Positions 37,274-48,897 of a stretch of 64,000 bases of DNA are shown here, piece after piece; position 1 is the first letter of the stretch; each line of letters begins with the position of its first letter. Where the stretch lies: contig OY997594.1 of assembly GCA_963921825.1 (NCBI GenBank), forward strand, positions 65,147,675 to 65,211,674, read 5' to 3'. A program made the translations under genes and the position numbers. The stretch is from Erodium maritimum (lineage: Eukaryota > Streptophyta > Magnoliopsida > Geraniales > Geraniaceae). The notes under the pieces are model-generated. The model was not told where the DNA came from and did not search any database. It worked only from the letters and a program-made list of their open reading frames with translations.

Positions 37274-37439
37274 CCCTGTCATTTCACATGCTTAAAAACA
37301 TCTATGCACATTTAGTATCATCTGTTTACCAAAAAATGCTAGAGTCATAAGAAGTTTGCAACTGATTACATCCTTTTTACCAAAAAAAGTAACTGCACAA
37401 AAGACCTAATGCTTTATACAGGTGTCTTGTCCAACAGTC

Positions 37440-40400
37440 CTATATAGTTCTTTCTGAAGAAGCAGGAGATAGCTCATCCCCTCCACTTGGTTGATTCCTC
37501 TGACAGTAGCTCCTCAGCTTTACCTCGTTCATGATCTTTGCGGTGTTGCTTGGATACGTGCACAATTGCATGACATATCGACGCCTCAGCTTCAATAATT
37601 GATCAGCCTATATACACAACAAAAAACCACCCAAATTAGTTAAACTACACACATAAAAACACATGACTTAAAAAGAACTGCACAAGATAAAAATGCTAGC
37701 TTACATTGTTCTTTGACATAGGGAAACCCCAAGTACTTCCAGATTCACCCATGTACCTCTCCATGTGAAACATGCAGTAGATGCCACAGTCAACCACATT
37801 ATCACTGCTGCTCCAATCTAGCTTCAAACCCTTTCCACGTCCATTTCTGATTCTCACAGAGAGCGTAGCATCAAGCCTTTCAAGGAACATCGAAAACCTA
37901 TTCCTCTGTCAATGATTAACAGAAAATACATACATTAGAAACACAAAAATGTACGTAAAATTAATAACTAAAATCGCAAATAAAAACTTACCAAATTAGT
38001 GATTCTGTTCCCGTATTTGCCTCTAAAGTTAGTCCCCTGCAAGTTGTCGAGGACAACCACTGTGTGTTTCTTCATGTAGAAACATACCAAGTAATAGTGA
38101 GACTTTGCATGAACTGGGAAAAACACCTGCCATAGAAGAACAAAGAAGACAATCATGGTTACACAAAACACAAACCTAATACTATAAAAATGATACATAA
38201 GCCTGAAAATGTGTGGGAGATCCTTACCAAATCCACAGTAGTGAGATTGACATCCGTGTACAACTCCAACTCGGTTTCAAGATCATCACGCCAGTTTTCT
38301 TTCTTCAGATCAATCAAGGATGTCTAATGATAAAAAACATGTAAAATGATAAACACATTCCCACCTTAGTATTATTAAAAAAAAAAGACAAAATTCACAT
38401 GAATAAAAAACACTCACGCTTGCAACTGTTGTGAAGAAAAACCTTGAAGGTTCATCCGGTGTTCTCTTCTCCTCCATCAAATTCATGTAAGCTACCCATG
38501 CATTAATAACACCCACCATTACTTCTGTCCCAACTTTCATCGATTATAAATCATTTTTCATCACACCTATACTGCCATCCATGATTTCAAAAACCATTTC
38601 CCTTCAAAAAACACAACACATCTGTGGTGATAAACCTATATCACATTGTTGATAAAACTAGCAGATAGAGTTGATAAAAATGTAACACATGGTTAATAGA
38701 TAAAAAACAATGTTTGCTAATGGTATACACATCAGTGGTGATAAACCTATATAACATTGTTGATAAACCTGACAGATAGAGTTGATAAAAATGTAAAACA
38801 TGGTCAACAGATGCAAAACAATGTTTGCTAATGCTATATACATCAGTGGTGATAAACCTATATAAGATTGTTGATAAACCTAGCAGATAGAGTTGATAAA
38901 AATATAAAGACAGGGTTAGGACAATACCACTGGTCTTCTCTATCGCCGTTCAGCAGCCATTCCATCCATAGTTGCTCTTCTTTTGTCAATGGAGCATTCA
39001 AATCTGTTTTCCTAGTTGATGGCCCTGCCTTTATAATTTTCTTCGTGGTTGGCTTTTTACTACTGCTTCTCGATTTCTTCTTTTCTTCTTTCTCTTTGCC
39101 CTTCTCTGTCCTCACAATATCTTCACATGCTTCCCTCCCTACATCAACATCTCCACATGCGTGCCTCCCTATGTCAGCAACATCTTCAAGACCGAGACTG
39201 AATGTAGGCATCCCACGACCTTGTGGCTCGCCTACATTGGTCTCCTCGGCATCCGCCGCAGACGTGATATTATCATCACCTTTTCCTTGTTCGACAACAT
39301 TGTTGCCTTCAGCTTCTTCAACAGCATTATCACATTTCCCTTGATCACCAGCATCATCACATTTCCCTCCCACAACACCTTCTACCTCAACGTCACAATC
39401 TCTTCCTAACTCCACTACCGGTTCAACCCCATCCTCGTGCTCCTCAGCAACCATATTATCCCTTCCAAGCCTAACAGAACCAGCTTTTGCCTTCTCTCTC
39501 TCTGCTACACAATCTTGGCCATCGTTCTCCTTACCGCTACCCTGGCTATTCACTTTAGTTGCAGCACTAAATGCTGCATCAATAGCCTTTATCACATCAG
39601 GATGCCTCCACCAACGATCTTGTGATGACTCTTCGATGTTGTGCTCTGATGGGCCCCCCACCATCTCATTCACAGCATCGTGAAGCCTCTTGACGGTGAT
39701 ATTGTCAGAAAACTTTGAAATGACTGTTCTAATGCTGTCCTTAAAAAGGACATAGCTATCAGCGAGATGCACTGCTTGTTCTGCCAGCTTTACGATGAAT
39801 TCCTACACATTACAAAAATACAAAAAATGTTACAGAAAAACACAAAAACTTATGACTTTAACACAAAAAAAATTTGAATATACCTCTTGTCCCAGATCAT
39901 CAATGACATCTTCAACTTCCTCAGTTACGTATGGGTCTTCCTCTATGTAACCTTCCCCGAATGACCCGTATTGCTTTTTAAGATACTCCCGAACTTTCAA
40001 GTCATCAGATGTCCACCCAATGAGAGAAGGTTGGGCCCTCTCCACAACTCTCTTCTCGAGCACAACCCGATCAACATAGTATAACTGCATAACACCAAAC
40101 AAAACAATTTAGAAACTGCTGACAGTGAAAATAAATTTGTTTATCAACACTACATGCATAAATTATCAACCTTATACAATACTTTTATCAATGCAACAAG
40201 GATGATAAAAAATTAAACTAACCATGAGAAATGTCAAAGGCCCAGCATAGAACTTCTCTTCTGTGGCTGACTTATCCCATTTTTTTTTGCTTTCAATCAG
40301 ACCATCAATGACAAAGCCACACCAGTCATATTCTGGGATGGCATTTACTTTGTCCATTGCGTACAACACAGAATTATTCACATAGCTCCCGCTCGTCCCT

Positions 40401-41386
40401 TCAACCATCACAGTTGAGAATAACACCGCAAAATTCCACTTGAACATTTCTTCATCTCCTCTTTGTTTCTTCATCACTTCAATCAGAGAAGAGATGCTCA
40501 CTCCAAAAAATGATTGAAGATTAAACTGCCGAAGCCAACGTGCAACAAGTCGACAAAAATCAGACCTCTCTGGGATGATCGCTCGTCCGCCACAGAAGAT
40601 CCCTAATGTTTCCTTAACATTTTCGCTGCTGATGTGTAAAAGTCGGTCTTGCGATAGCTTTATGCAAAGACTCCCGGTATGGATATTACTCACAAGCCAA
40701 AACCCAAGGGCTTGTGGTAAGTCCTTCACCTCCAGCAGCAAGATACTCCCAAACCCCATGTCCTGTACTGCCTTCTTCTACAAATCACTCATTCCCTCCA
40801 TGAAATTGACCAAGGACTTAGGTGATGTCCTGACCTTCAACCTCCGAAGACCATCACCTCTTACACGAGCCTGATCCTTCTTGGTCCTCTTTGGAATTGG
40901 GTTTGAAAGAGCATTGGCCTCCGGCTGTGGTCTCTTCTTTAGAGGACCTACGAATGCTTCCATAGATGAGCTTTGTCCTGCATCCTTTGTCGGATTAGGA
41001 GCAGGAGCAGCAGGAGCAGCAGTTGCAGATGAGCTATTTTCTGCTACATCATTTGCTGGGTTCAGAGGAGGAGCTATGACTGATCCCTCTGCTGGATTAT
41101 GAGGAGCGGGCATCAACAACTTTTGTCCTGCATCCTTTGTTGGATTAGGAGCAGCAGTCGCGGATGAGCTCTCTCCTCCTACAACATTGGCATGATTCGG
41201 AGGGACTTTGATCTTGATAACAGGACGTTTCTTCGCTTTGACTGCACAACACATTCAAAAACACAAAAAATCACCAATCATACTAAAAGCATATAATAAA
41301 AACAAAGTTTAAATTATTCTAAACCTTTTACCTGGGATCAAGTCCTTCAGGAGAAGTGAATCCTCATTTGATCTAGTCTTCACCAT
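37440..41386 (-). pseudogene. Ulp1-like (C48) cysteine protease gene of the MULE
   Basis: Start at 41386 (MVKTRSNEDSLLLKDLIP). Exons by splice sites: 41332-41386, 40223-41241, 39884-40084 and 38928-39802, then smaller exons near 38.4-38.6, 38.2-38.3, 38.0-38.1, 37.7-37.9 and 37.4-37.6 kb. The N-terminal part has Pro/Ala-rich repeats (NPTKDAGQ), then a DUF1985-like region (MGFGSILLLEVKDLPQALGF). The middle is acidic and Lys-rich. The C-terminal part carries the Ulp1 triad: His in AKSHYYLVCF, Asp in VVLDNL, Cys in VVDCGIYC. Ulp1 enzymes cleave SUMO or related conjugates; a role in transposition is unknown. One in-frame TAG lies at 40778-40780 before MGFGS, so this copy seems dead unless spliced around. 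It converges on the transposase gene. Confidence 0.78.
38629..38900 (+). repeat. TTGATAAA higher-order repeat inside the Ulp1-like gene
   Basis: Triplets at 38629/38651/38673, 38740/38762/38784 and 38851/38873/38895: 22 bp within triplets and 111 bp from triplet to triplet. The 111-bp unit (GATAAACCTATA-type start, then an ACATTGTTTGCTAATG-type linker) is a true tandem repeat. It lies in an intron of the minus-strand gene, so the motif is antisense to transcription here. Confidence 0.9.
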
Positions 41387-41446
41387 TTCTCTGAAACACA
41401 GACACTTATACATAAGAGTGTGAGCAAATCAAAGCTGAGTGTGTTT

Positions 41447-41738
41447 GATAAACCTAGATCACAGTGTTGATAAAAGCACAGGACAATTGTGATAAACACA
41501 CATAATAAGACTGATAAACACAGATCACAGTGTTGATAAAAGTACAATACAGTTGTGATAAACACATATACTAAGACTGATAAACCTACATCATAGAGCT
41601 GATAAAAAACAATGCAATGTTGATAAAAATGAATACAAGTGTTGATAACTCACAGAGTTGATACTTATTCAATACTAAAAACATAAGTGATAAATCTATC
41701 TCACAAAGTTGATAAATGTGAATGTCAGTGTTGATAAA
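41447..41738 (+). repeat. Phased TTGATAAA array, right end of MULE
   Basis: GATAAA starts lie at 41447, 41469, 41491, 41513, 41535, 41557, 41579, 41601, 41622 and 41644 (variant GATAAC), then 41689, 41711 and 41733. Steps are 22 bp with one 21. A 66-bp sub-period (about three sites) is visible: CACAGTGTTGATAAAAG recurs at about 41462 and 41528. The array lies just upstream of the Ulp1-like start, so it mirrors the left array in position but not in orientation. Confidence 0.9.
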
Positions 41739-42691
41739 ACACAGATACACCACCTCTCACACGTTCAACCCTCCCCAATTCAAACTTCAAATGCATACCA
41801 AGCTTCACTTCAGTCATGAAAACATTCTTTTACTCAAACAGAAAACACATTGTCATGCTTACCAATCGTGTACAACCACAAAACACATTATCTGAGATCA
41901 AACTTCGAAATCAGTACATGCTCACAAACATATCATCAAAAAATCAAAATCAACACGCATGCAAATGAAAATGAGACAATCAAACGCAGAATACAAGATA
42001 TTTACAAGTTTTAGACAAACAAAATGCACAATCAAACACAAAACCTAGATCAAACATCAACACACATGCAGTTAAGTTGAAAAATAACTAAAAACAGAGC
42101 ACAAAGCTTTCCAAACCCTGAATATATGTTCCTCCCTCCGGAAATCGCACACAAAAACGCTTTGAAGTAACAAAATAAACTATCGAACTCAAAAACTAGG
42201 TCAAAATCGACTGGATTTCAAAAATAAATCCCTAAATCAGTGAAGCTTATCACAACAAAAAATGATCAACACAATGAGAATCGGAGACCAAACCTCAATA
42301 TGATGCGTAGAACTCAACCGGAACTTTGGATTTTGCTTGAGATTGACGAAAAACACGAAGAAAACCGCACAAAAATGACGACCGAGCGAGAAGAAGAAGC
42401 TGAGAGCGAGAGCGAGTACGTGCGTGCGTGAGAGTTGTGTCTGATAGATCGGAACAGTCGCGTAGTTGAGAAGAACAAAATGAAATTACGATTTAACCCT
42501 CACAAAACTAAGGAATATTACAAAAATGCCACCGAATTGTGCTGTTTTTTTTTCTAACAGAAGTCAACAAGTCAACATCCTACTAATAATCTCAGCCATC
42601 CATTTGTGAAATGAATGGCTTGGGTTGGTTCACACAGTTTTTAGGTTAAGCTATGGTTTCTATTTGATTTTTTCTCCCCTACTTAATTATA

Positions 42692-42960
42692 AACATTTTT
42701 CATTTTATTCTATCCAACTACAAAATTTGTTTATCCTAGAATGTTTTTTCACTTTATCCTACCTAACTAACTGCGATGTTTTTTTTTACTTTACCTTACA
42801 TAATTGTGATCAATTTTCGTTAAGAACAGTACCGAAAAGAGTAAAGTGAAAAAAGTACATTTCATGATATGCAAACGAGTTACATATGATAAAGTGAAAA
42901 AAATAGTAAAGTTAAGTCCGTGTAGGGATGTAATTCATTGTAAATGGATCCTTATGTTGT
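42692..42960. other. AT-rich DNA with MITE-like repeats
   Basis: Repeats of CACTTTATCCTAC and, inverted, GATAAAGTGAAAAAA suggest a decayed MITE between the MULE end and the next retroposon. Ends cannot be fixed. Confidence 0.35.
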
Positions 42961-42976
42961 AAAATGTAAAAAAAAT

Positions 42977-44238
42977 CAAGCCGCAGCTCTGAAACCTAGG
43001 GTTTCAGAGTTTTGCGATTTCCACTCTAGAAGGATGACACCGCCGGTGGGTAATCAATCTGATGTGGATGGTGGTTTCGTCGTGGTGTTGCTCATGAAGC
43101 CCACGCCGGAATCGATGGAGAACGAGGGGGCGGCGATCCAATCGTGGTATAAACCGACCTCGGAACAGAGGCTCGATCGCGGGGCTCATCGAGGGTGCCT
43201 GCGACTACGGTGGAGAATCGGCCAGGGGGAGCTCGCATACCGGGACGACATCATGGGGATGTGTCGCCGGCAGGCCAGTGGTGGCTGGGTTGGCTTTGTG
43301 ATATGGTCATGGCTGTTGTGCTTGATTGCACAACAGCCATGACCATATCATGGTTGTTCAGTTTCATCACATGATCATGATCATGGATTGGGTGAGGTAT
43401 CACAGGATCATGTATGTGATCCCAGTGAAGAGGTGACACTTAATAAGAGTTTTTGGACTTTCATCTATATGCCTAGCCATTACTCCACATGGAAATTAAT
43501 CTGCGAATGGTCTATATTGTTTTGGTATGTGTTTATAGAGCTTCAGAGGACAATGGTTTCAACAGATAACAATGGGATGCTGGTTATCCGACAAGTACGA
43601 CAGAACCCTACCTATGGCGGCGGCGTCTATGTGGTACAATGGAGAATCCTTGAGGGTGGGTGTGCCCATGGAGGGAAACAAGCCGACAGACCCGTTGGGT
43701 TTGGGGCTTCGAGTGGTCAGGCTGGGCTGAGGCAGGATATGGACCCATGTGGGGTCGGGTCATACACAGCAGCGGCGGGGGCCACAAGCACCCCCGCCTC
43801 CAGGAATGAGTCCGTGGAGGTCCAGGGAGGGGTTGTTCGGCTGTACCACCTTCCTGGCTGATAGATGGCGTTGGTTCCATCACTAGTCGACATGATTCTC
43901 CCCTACCAGTACGGGGTCAGCAATCCCACGTTCAGGAGCCTTACACCTATCATTTAAGGGAGGACGACGCACGTTGACATACCGGGGGAGCTATCGGTCC
44001 ACCACTGTTCGATGTTCAACTGATATGCTCGATCAGTATTTATGGTTAGAGCATACTGCATCGGTATCCCTAGATGTTACCGCAGTCAACCCCCTCGACC
44101 GCCTCTATGCCTATGAGCACAATTTATTTCTCAGCACTCATGTTTATTTCTTTTCGAACTACTGCTTTGTAAGGGGTTCGTCGACAGACGAACACCTAAG
44201 TACCTTTATTTCTTAATGATATTTCCAGTTCCTCTAAA
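42977..44238 (+). mobile_element. Short retroposon copy 1 (16-bp target duplication)
   Basis: The 1262-bp insert is flanked by AAAATGTAAAAAAAAT at 42961-42976 and 44239-44254, as made by L1-type target-primed insertion. It is GC-richer than its surroundings. Its downstream part (from about 43770: GGGGCCACAAGCACCCCCGC, then CTCCCCTACCAGT and AGGGAGGACGACGCACG) matches copy 2 at 56210-56560. No reverse transcriptase is present. Short frames exist, but none is shared intact with copy 2. It may be a non-autonomous LINE derivative carrying ORF1-type sequence. Confidence 0.7.
43299..43350. repeat. Near-perfect 23-bp hairpin with 6-nt loop
   Basis: GATATGGTCATGGCTGTTGT plus GC (43300-43321) is exactly complementary to 43328-43349, with one more pair outside (43299/43350) and loop TTGATT between. 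It lies inside retroposon copy 1 and is followed by the self-complementary ATGATCATGATCAT near 43372. Confidence 0.92.
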
Positions 44239-44254
44239 AAAATGTAAAAAAAAT

Positions 44255-44639
44255 AAAGAACAAAAAGATGTAACATGAGGTCAAAAAACTTAAACAATAT
44301 ATATTGGGTTTAAATATTAGGTTCATATGTGTTACAGAATTTTGTGATTATTATTACAGATTACTTAAACCCGAAATTCGGAGTTACAGTTGCTTGATCT
44401 TTGTGTTACAATTTTTTTGTTCATGTTATTACTTTATTTTATATATTACAACATGAGGATCATTTACAACGATAGTGGCTCAGTACGTGTAATTTTCCCA
44501 CAAATGTAATTTATGTTTGTTGAATCTTTATATTACATTTTAAAGTCATGTAGTCCAATTTTTCTTGAATTTCTGTTTGTTGAATCTTTATTTTACTTTA
44601 TATTTTAAATCTAGATTTAGCATTTAAAATTATAGATTA
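44255..44639. other. AT-rich intergenic DNA
   Basis: No coding signal. A short direct repeat around TTTGTTGAATCTTTAT appears near 44516 and 44577. Confidence 0.45.
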
Positions 44640-46480
44640 TTAACCAATAATTTTAGAGCATAACCTAGCGTTAGCCCTGCGACTATGGTGCTCCCTAGAC
44701 CTATATCTACCGTCGACACCCTTGCTAACACTGTTGCTACAACCATTACCGGCCTTGCCATGTCTCGTCCAATGCAGCTCTCTCCCTCGAGGACTCCACT
44801 CTCTCCTGAAGCAACTCAGCCTTTAAAGGCCCAACGTAGGAAGAAGTCGAAGCAAACCCTATCCGGGATCGTCGTTGCGCCTCCTCCTCTCACGGTGGAT
44901 TCATCACGATCCTCAACCTCTACGATCTTGGTGCCTTTCGTGATAGGTGTATCCACACCGACCTCTAACGGAAAACCACGTCGTGGATGACCGGTGAGAG
45001 CTAAAGGTGTTGCTTCATTTACAAGCAACTCTCCCTTAGTTCCGTTTCCACCGCTTCTGGTCGTCCTTTCTCCTACTCTGTTTGTTCCTATTGGCCCTCC
45101 TCCTTTTGGTGAGGGTGGGTCTCCTCATCCACTGCAACGTGACCCGGCGCATGGGAAATATCCGATCGTCGATTTTCCGAGGTCGGTCATTGGAACGGTG
45201 GGATTAGAGCTTCAGTCTCCTAATGCGGATATGATTCCGTTTATACCCTCCCTTCTCACCGTCCCAGATAAAATGACTCATGGTCGACCGGTGGCTCAAT
45301 CCTCGAGGATCCACCATCACCCATTGTTTTGGCCGGACCGAATTCGCTGACTTCCATGGCGACGCTTCAAGACGGCCTTTCGTCCTGCTCCCTTGGGGGG
45401 TATGAGGAGGTGGAAATAGTGGTCCCATATTCCCCGATCAATTCCTCTATCCTTGCGGCCAACAGTTTGGGTTGACATTCAAGTTTGGGCCCCACGATCT
45501 CCCCGGAAGGAGATCCTCTTTCGTATCATCACCACCGCATGAGGGCGGTCTACGGAGGGCTTGGTTATCAAGAACCTCGGCCCATGTCTTTATGGCTTCT
45601 ATTTTAGGACGATGGAGGCTAAAGCCTAGGTCTAGGGCAACAAACCCTGGTGTTTCAACGAACGTCCGCTCTTGCTTGGGGACCTAGACCCTTGTGCTCG
45701 GGATCTTCCTGTGTTGGACCTTTTACAATTATGGGTTCATGCTCGAGGCCTTCCACCCCTGTTTCGGACGAAGGCGACACGTTGGGGTCATGTGTGGAAG
45801 TTCCTTACGACCAATGGGGGATGTGTTGGGGCAATGTTGTGAGGGTACGCTACTGGCACATGGTGGAACACCCTTTACGACGGGGATTGGCGCTTCAGTT
45901 CAAGGATTTCCCGGAGCACGTGAGGGTTGACCTCACATACACGAAGCTCCCAAACTTCTGCTTCACCTGTGGACGGATCGTCTATGTGGTGCGGGAATGT
46001 GAGCTGGAGTTGTAGGGTACCCCGAGGTATGATTCCCGATCCTGAAGTTTCAAAAGGACAAGCTGGTGAAGCCATATGCCACGGATTGGAAGGAGTCCTC
46101 ACCGTCGACTAGTCCATCAGGCTTTGGGTACTTATCCCCGAGCACTGTATCTAAGGGTTCCTCGTCTCAAGGGAGGAACCCATGTGTTTCCCCGAGCACT
46201 ATATCTAATGATACAAGACCTCGGGTGGGCACCCAGACCAGGAAGGTGGATCCCGATTGGAAAAAATTGGTGACCGGCTAGCTCTTTGGTGGTAGGGTCA
46301 CTGAAGTTTCAGCGTCCATTCCGCCTGGGCACATAGATAGTGGAGAAGCTGCTACTAGAGGAGTGAAGAACACTGCTGCTGGTGCTCCCCGGGATGATCA
46401 GGCGAGGGCTGGTAAACAGCCTCGCCAGAAGGAATGTTAGCCTCCTCAGGCTTCAGGGATTAGCTTTGGGAGGGGTCCCT
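44640..46480 (+). mobile_element. LINE ORF1 remnant (DUF4283/zinc-knuckle type)
   Basis: In several frames the translation shows plant L1 ORF1 features: a Pro/Ser-rich start (SPRPISTVDTLANTV-like), a central block with EHPLRRGLALQFKDF and LTYTKLPNFCFTCGRIVY followed by VRECE (the ORF1 zinc knuckle), and a Ser-rich tail. The frame changes several times, so this is a decayed copy. No ORF2 follows before the next gene, and I found neither poly-A nor target duplication, so its ends are approximate. Confidence 0.65.
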
Positions 46481-46937
46481 AGTGAATGTTTTGCCTCCTC
46501 CTACTAATGCAGTCCACACTCGAACTTTTTAAGCAAGACTTCCAGTTCCATCTTCTTTTCCCCCATATTTCCTTCCTGCCTATGCGGCGTATCAATACCG
46601 TATGTGACGGTTATGATATTACAAAAACTGCGAACATTTTTGTTCTAGGTCTATTTTTTTTAGCGGTCAAAGAGGAAGTTTGAATTCTGATTTTATATAA
46701 AATTGCCACTTTTAATCAAAAAATAAAAAAAACCACTAATTTTCAATTTTTATATTTAACATTTCACTCGTTCCTTTGATTCTCACTCTATTATCCCTGT
46801 TTGTTAAAAAAACGTCACTGTTGGTTCAAGAAAAATAATTGATGTTTTTTTATTGCGCCACGTGTAACAATTCAGTGCATAGAAGGGCTTCCTTTTATAG
46901 AATCAGCGGGAGCGAAGATCCAAACACCGGTTCGCCC

Positions 46938-48897
46938 ATGGCAGTTCGCTTCGTGAGGACGCTCGCGAGACCGTCGGATTATCTTTCGAAACAGATATCG
47001 ACGGTACCGGTGGTCGGCGGAGGTTTGATTGGCCTCAGGTGGGGATCTTCTTCTTCTTCGTCGTCTTCATCATCATCGTCTGGTACGGCTACGAAGACAG
47101 ATAAGAAGAAGCTAGGTGACCGTTTGTCGGCCGTGATAGACGCCGTTAAAGACCGCAAGCTACCTCCTGAGCTCCGGGGACAGCACAACAACGTCAGGTG
47201 TGTAATTCCAAGTCATATAATTGAGCCATCGTGATCTATGGACTATTGAATTAGAAACTGAAATAGCAATTGGGTGAATTGGAAACTTAGGGTTTAGGAA
47301 TATGGAGACAAATTTGGTACTCTGGAAGAGTTCTTGGTACTCATATGGTTGAAATGTCACCATTTGAATTTGGCAAGTGAAAAAAGAGAGGGGAAGAAGA
47401 GTCTGTATCTCATACAACATGACTAATTTTCCTTGGCTGAATTTAGTTTAGCTCGTTTTGGGAGCTAATTTATTACAATTCTTACTTGTTTTTTCACTCT
47501 GCTCATTGCTCAATATATGGATTTAGGTTAGACATTGAGTTTTAGGCTTTTAAATTTTTCTTGTTTCAAGTGGCTCTTTTAACATGAAAGTCAATATTGC
47601 TGCAATGGTGGAAGATTAGAGTAATAATGAACCTAAATCTCTCCTTCAACAGTAGGTATGAAGCAGTTATACTGAGAACCCATAAGAACTCAAATTCAAC
47701 TGTTTCATAAATATTATGCTATGGTGCAGAAACAAATGGGCTTATATGGTTTCTAAGGCCACACCCCTAAACAGCTGAGTATCATGACTAAGTCACCAAA
47801 TCAACCTTAACTCGGTTCGTATAGTGGAGGACTGTAGCTGGCCGCCTCCTGGCAGGTGATCCGTAGGTCTCTAGTTTGACTCCGCCAAGTCAGAATCCTC
47901 ATCTGGTTTAGTGATCTTTGCTTTCCTTAGTGAATAGACTTGCTCGAGTCTCACATCAAAAAGATGTGGATCCATAGACCAATGTAAATAACAAGTCTGT
48001 GCCTCCAACTATTAGTCGAGTTTTCAGGTGGGCTGGGCTTTGACATGGTTTCAAAGCTTGGTGGTCTTCAACCTTGCACCCCACGGGCCAAAGGCCTATC
48101 TAATGTTCTACATGTAGAGTCTCACGTAATGTGGATCATTTCAATCCGGCCTGCACATGAGAAGGGTTGTTAGTGACCCACATTAATAAAGAAGTGTATT
48201 CCTGCCACTGTGTGCTGTAACGTATTGTTAAGAGAATAACCCATTAGACTATCAGTCATGCTTGTTTTGAACTTTTAATGATACATGATCTTAGTGTTCC
48301 CTAACTGGCACTAAATCAGTGAGTTGTTGGTGCAAATTCTGGGTTCTGATCTTTGGTATAATTTGGGCAGGTCTGAAACTGATATAGTCAACATTGTTGA
48401 GCAAAGAATATGGCATTCCATGGAAGAAGGCGAATTTGAAAACTTACCAGGGAAAGGCAAGCCCCTGAAACTCGATACCAATCCTCACGTAGACCCAGCC
48501 GATGGCACGTTGTATAGAATCCTTGCCAAGAACGGTTGCGCCCCCGAGTGGGTTGAACTTAACAAAGAGATAAGGAGCAATGCTGCTGATTGGCGATTGA
48601 GCCTGAAAAAAGCTTGGTCAAATAGATGCAGAGGAAATGAATCGGACTGGATTGAGGATTCTGAGGCTCTGAAATTGCAGATGCACCAAATTAACAATAA
48701 GGCGAGTCATTTACTGCCTTTGGTATTTTATCTTTTGAAAGTTCTGTGTTGGTTGAGTCTGCTAATACGAAAGAATGGTGTTGATTGATTGATTGCAGGT
48801 CTTTAGGTATAACATCATCGTGCCATTTGGTCGTCAGATGTTTGGGTTGAAGTGGGAGAAAGAATTAGATCGATTAGAAGAACGAGAAGTAGATTGA
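46938..48897 (+). CDS. DnaJ homolog subfamily C member 28-like (DUF1992) protein
   Basis: Three exons, 46938-47197, 48371-48701 and 48799-48897, give 229 residues. The start MAVRFVRTLARPSDYLSKQI looks like a mitochondrial (or dual) targeting peptide. A run of 12 Ser follows (residues about 38-49), encoded by mixed TCN codons. The conserved domain is in exon 2 (VEQRIWHSMEEGEFENLPGK, NPHVDPADGTLYRILAKNG) and ends FRYNIIVPFGRQMFGLKWEK. Despite the family name, no J domain is present in this form. Its biochemical role is not established. The second intron starts with GC rather than GT (48702-48798). The gene converges with VPS37. Confidence 0.9.

Larger units (their letters stand above)
24006..42682. 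mobile_element. Mutator-like element (MULE) with FAR1-type transposase and Ulp1-like protease genes
   Basis: The element spans two convergent genes, a FAR1-like transposase (+, ending 36890) and a Ulp1-like protease (-, ending 37440). Its outer ends resemble each other as imperfect inverted repeats: TAGAAACCGTGCTTAAC (24035-24051) corresponds to the complement of GTTAAGCTATGGTTTCTA (42645-42662), with GTGCGAACC/GTGTGAACC further in. A 9-bp TTAATTATA flanks both sides (23997-24005 and 42683-42691), the size expected of a MULE target duplication, though this AT-rich word could match by chance. About 60 TTGATAAA motifs fill its non-coding parts. MULEs carrying Ulp1-type peptidase genes are known in plants (Kaonashi in Arabidopsis, CUMULE in melon). 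Total length is about 18.7 kb, of which about 8.9 kb is later insertions and duplication. Confidence 0.7.

Noticed and set aside
47815-48190. tRNA-derived SINE in intron 1 of the DnaJ-C28-like gene
   Set aside because: Words like TAGTGGAGG and AGTTTGACTCC vaguely resemble A and B boxes, but no poly-A tail, ends or target duplication could be found.
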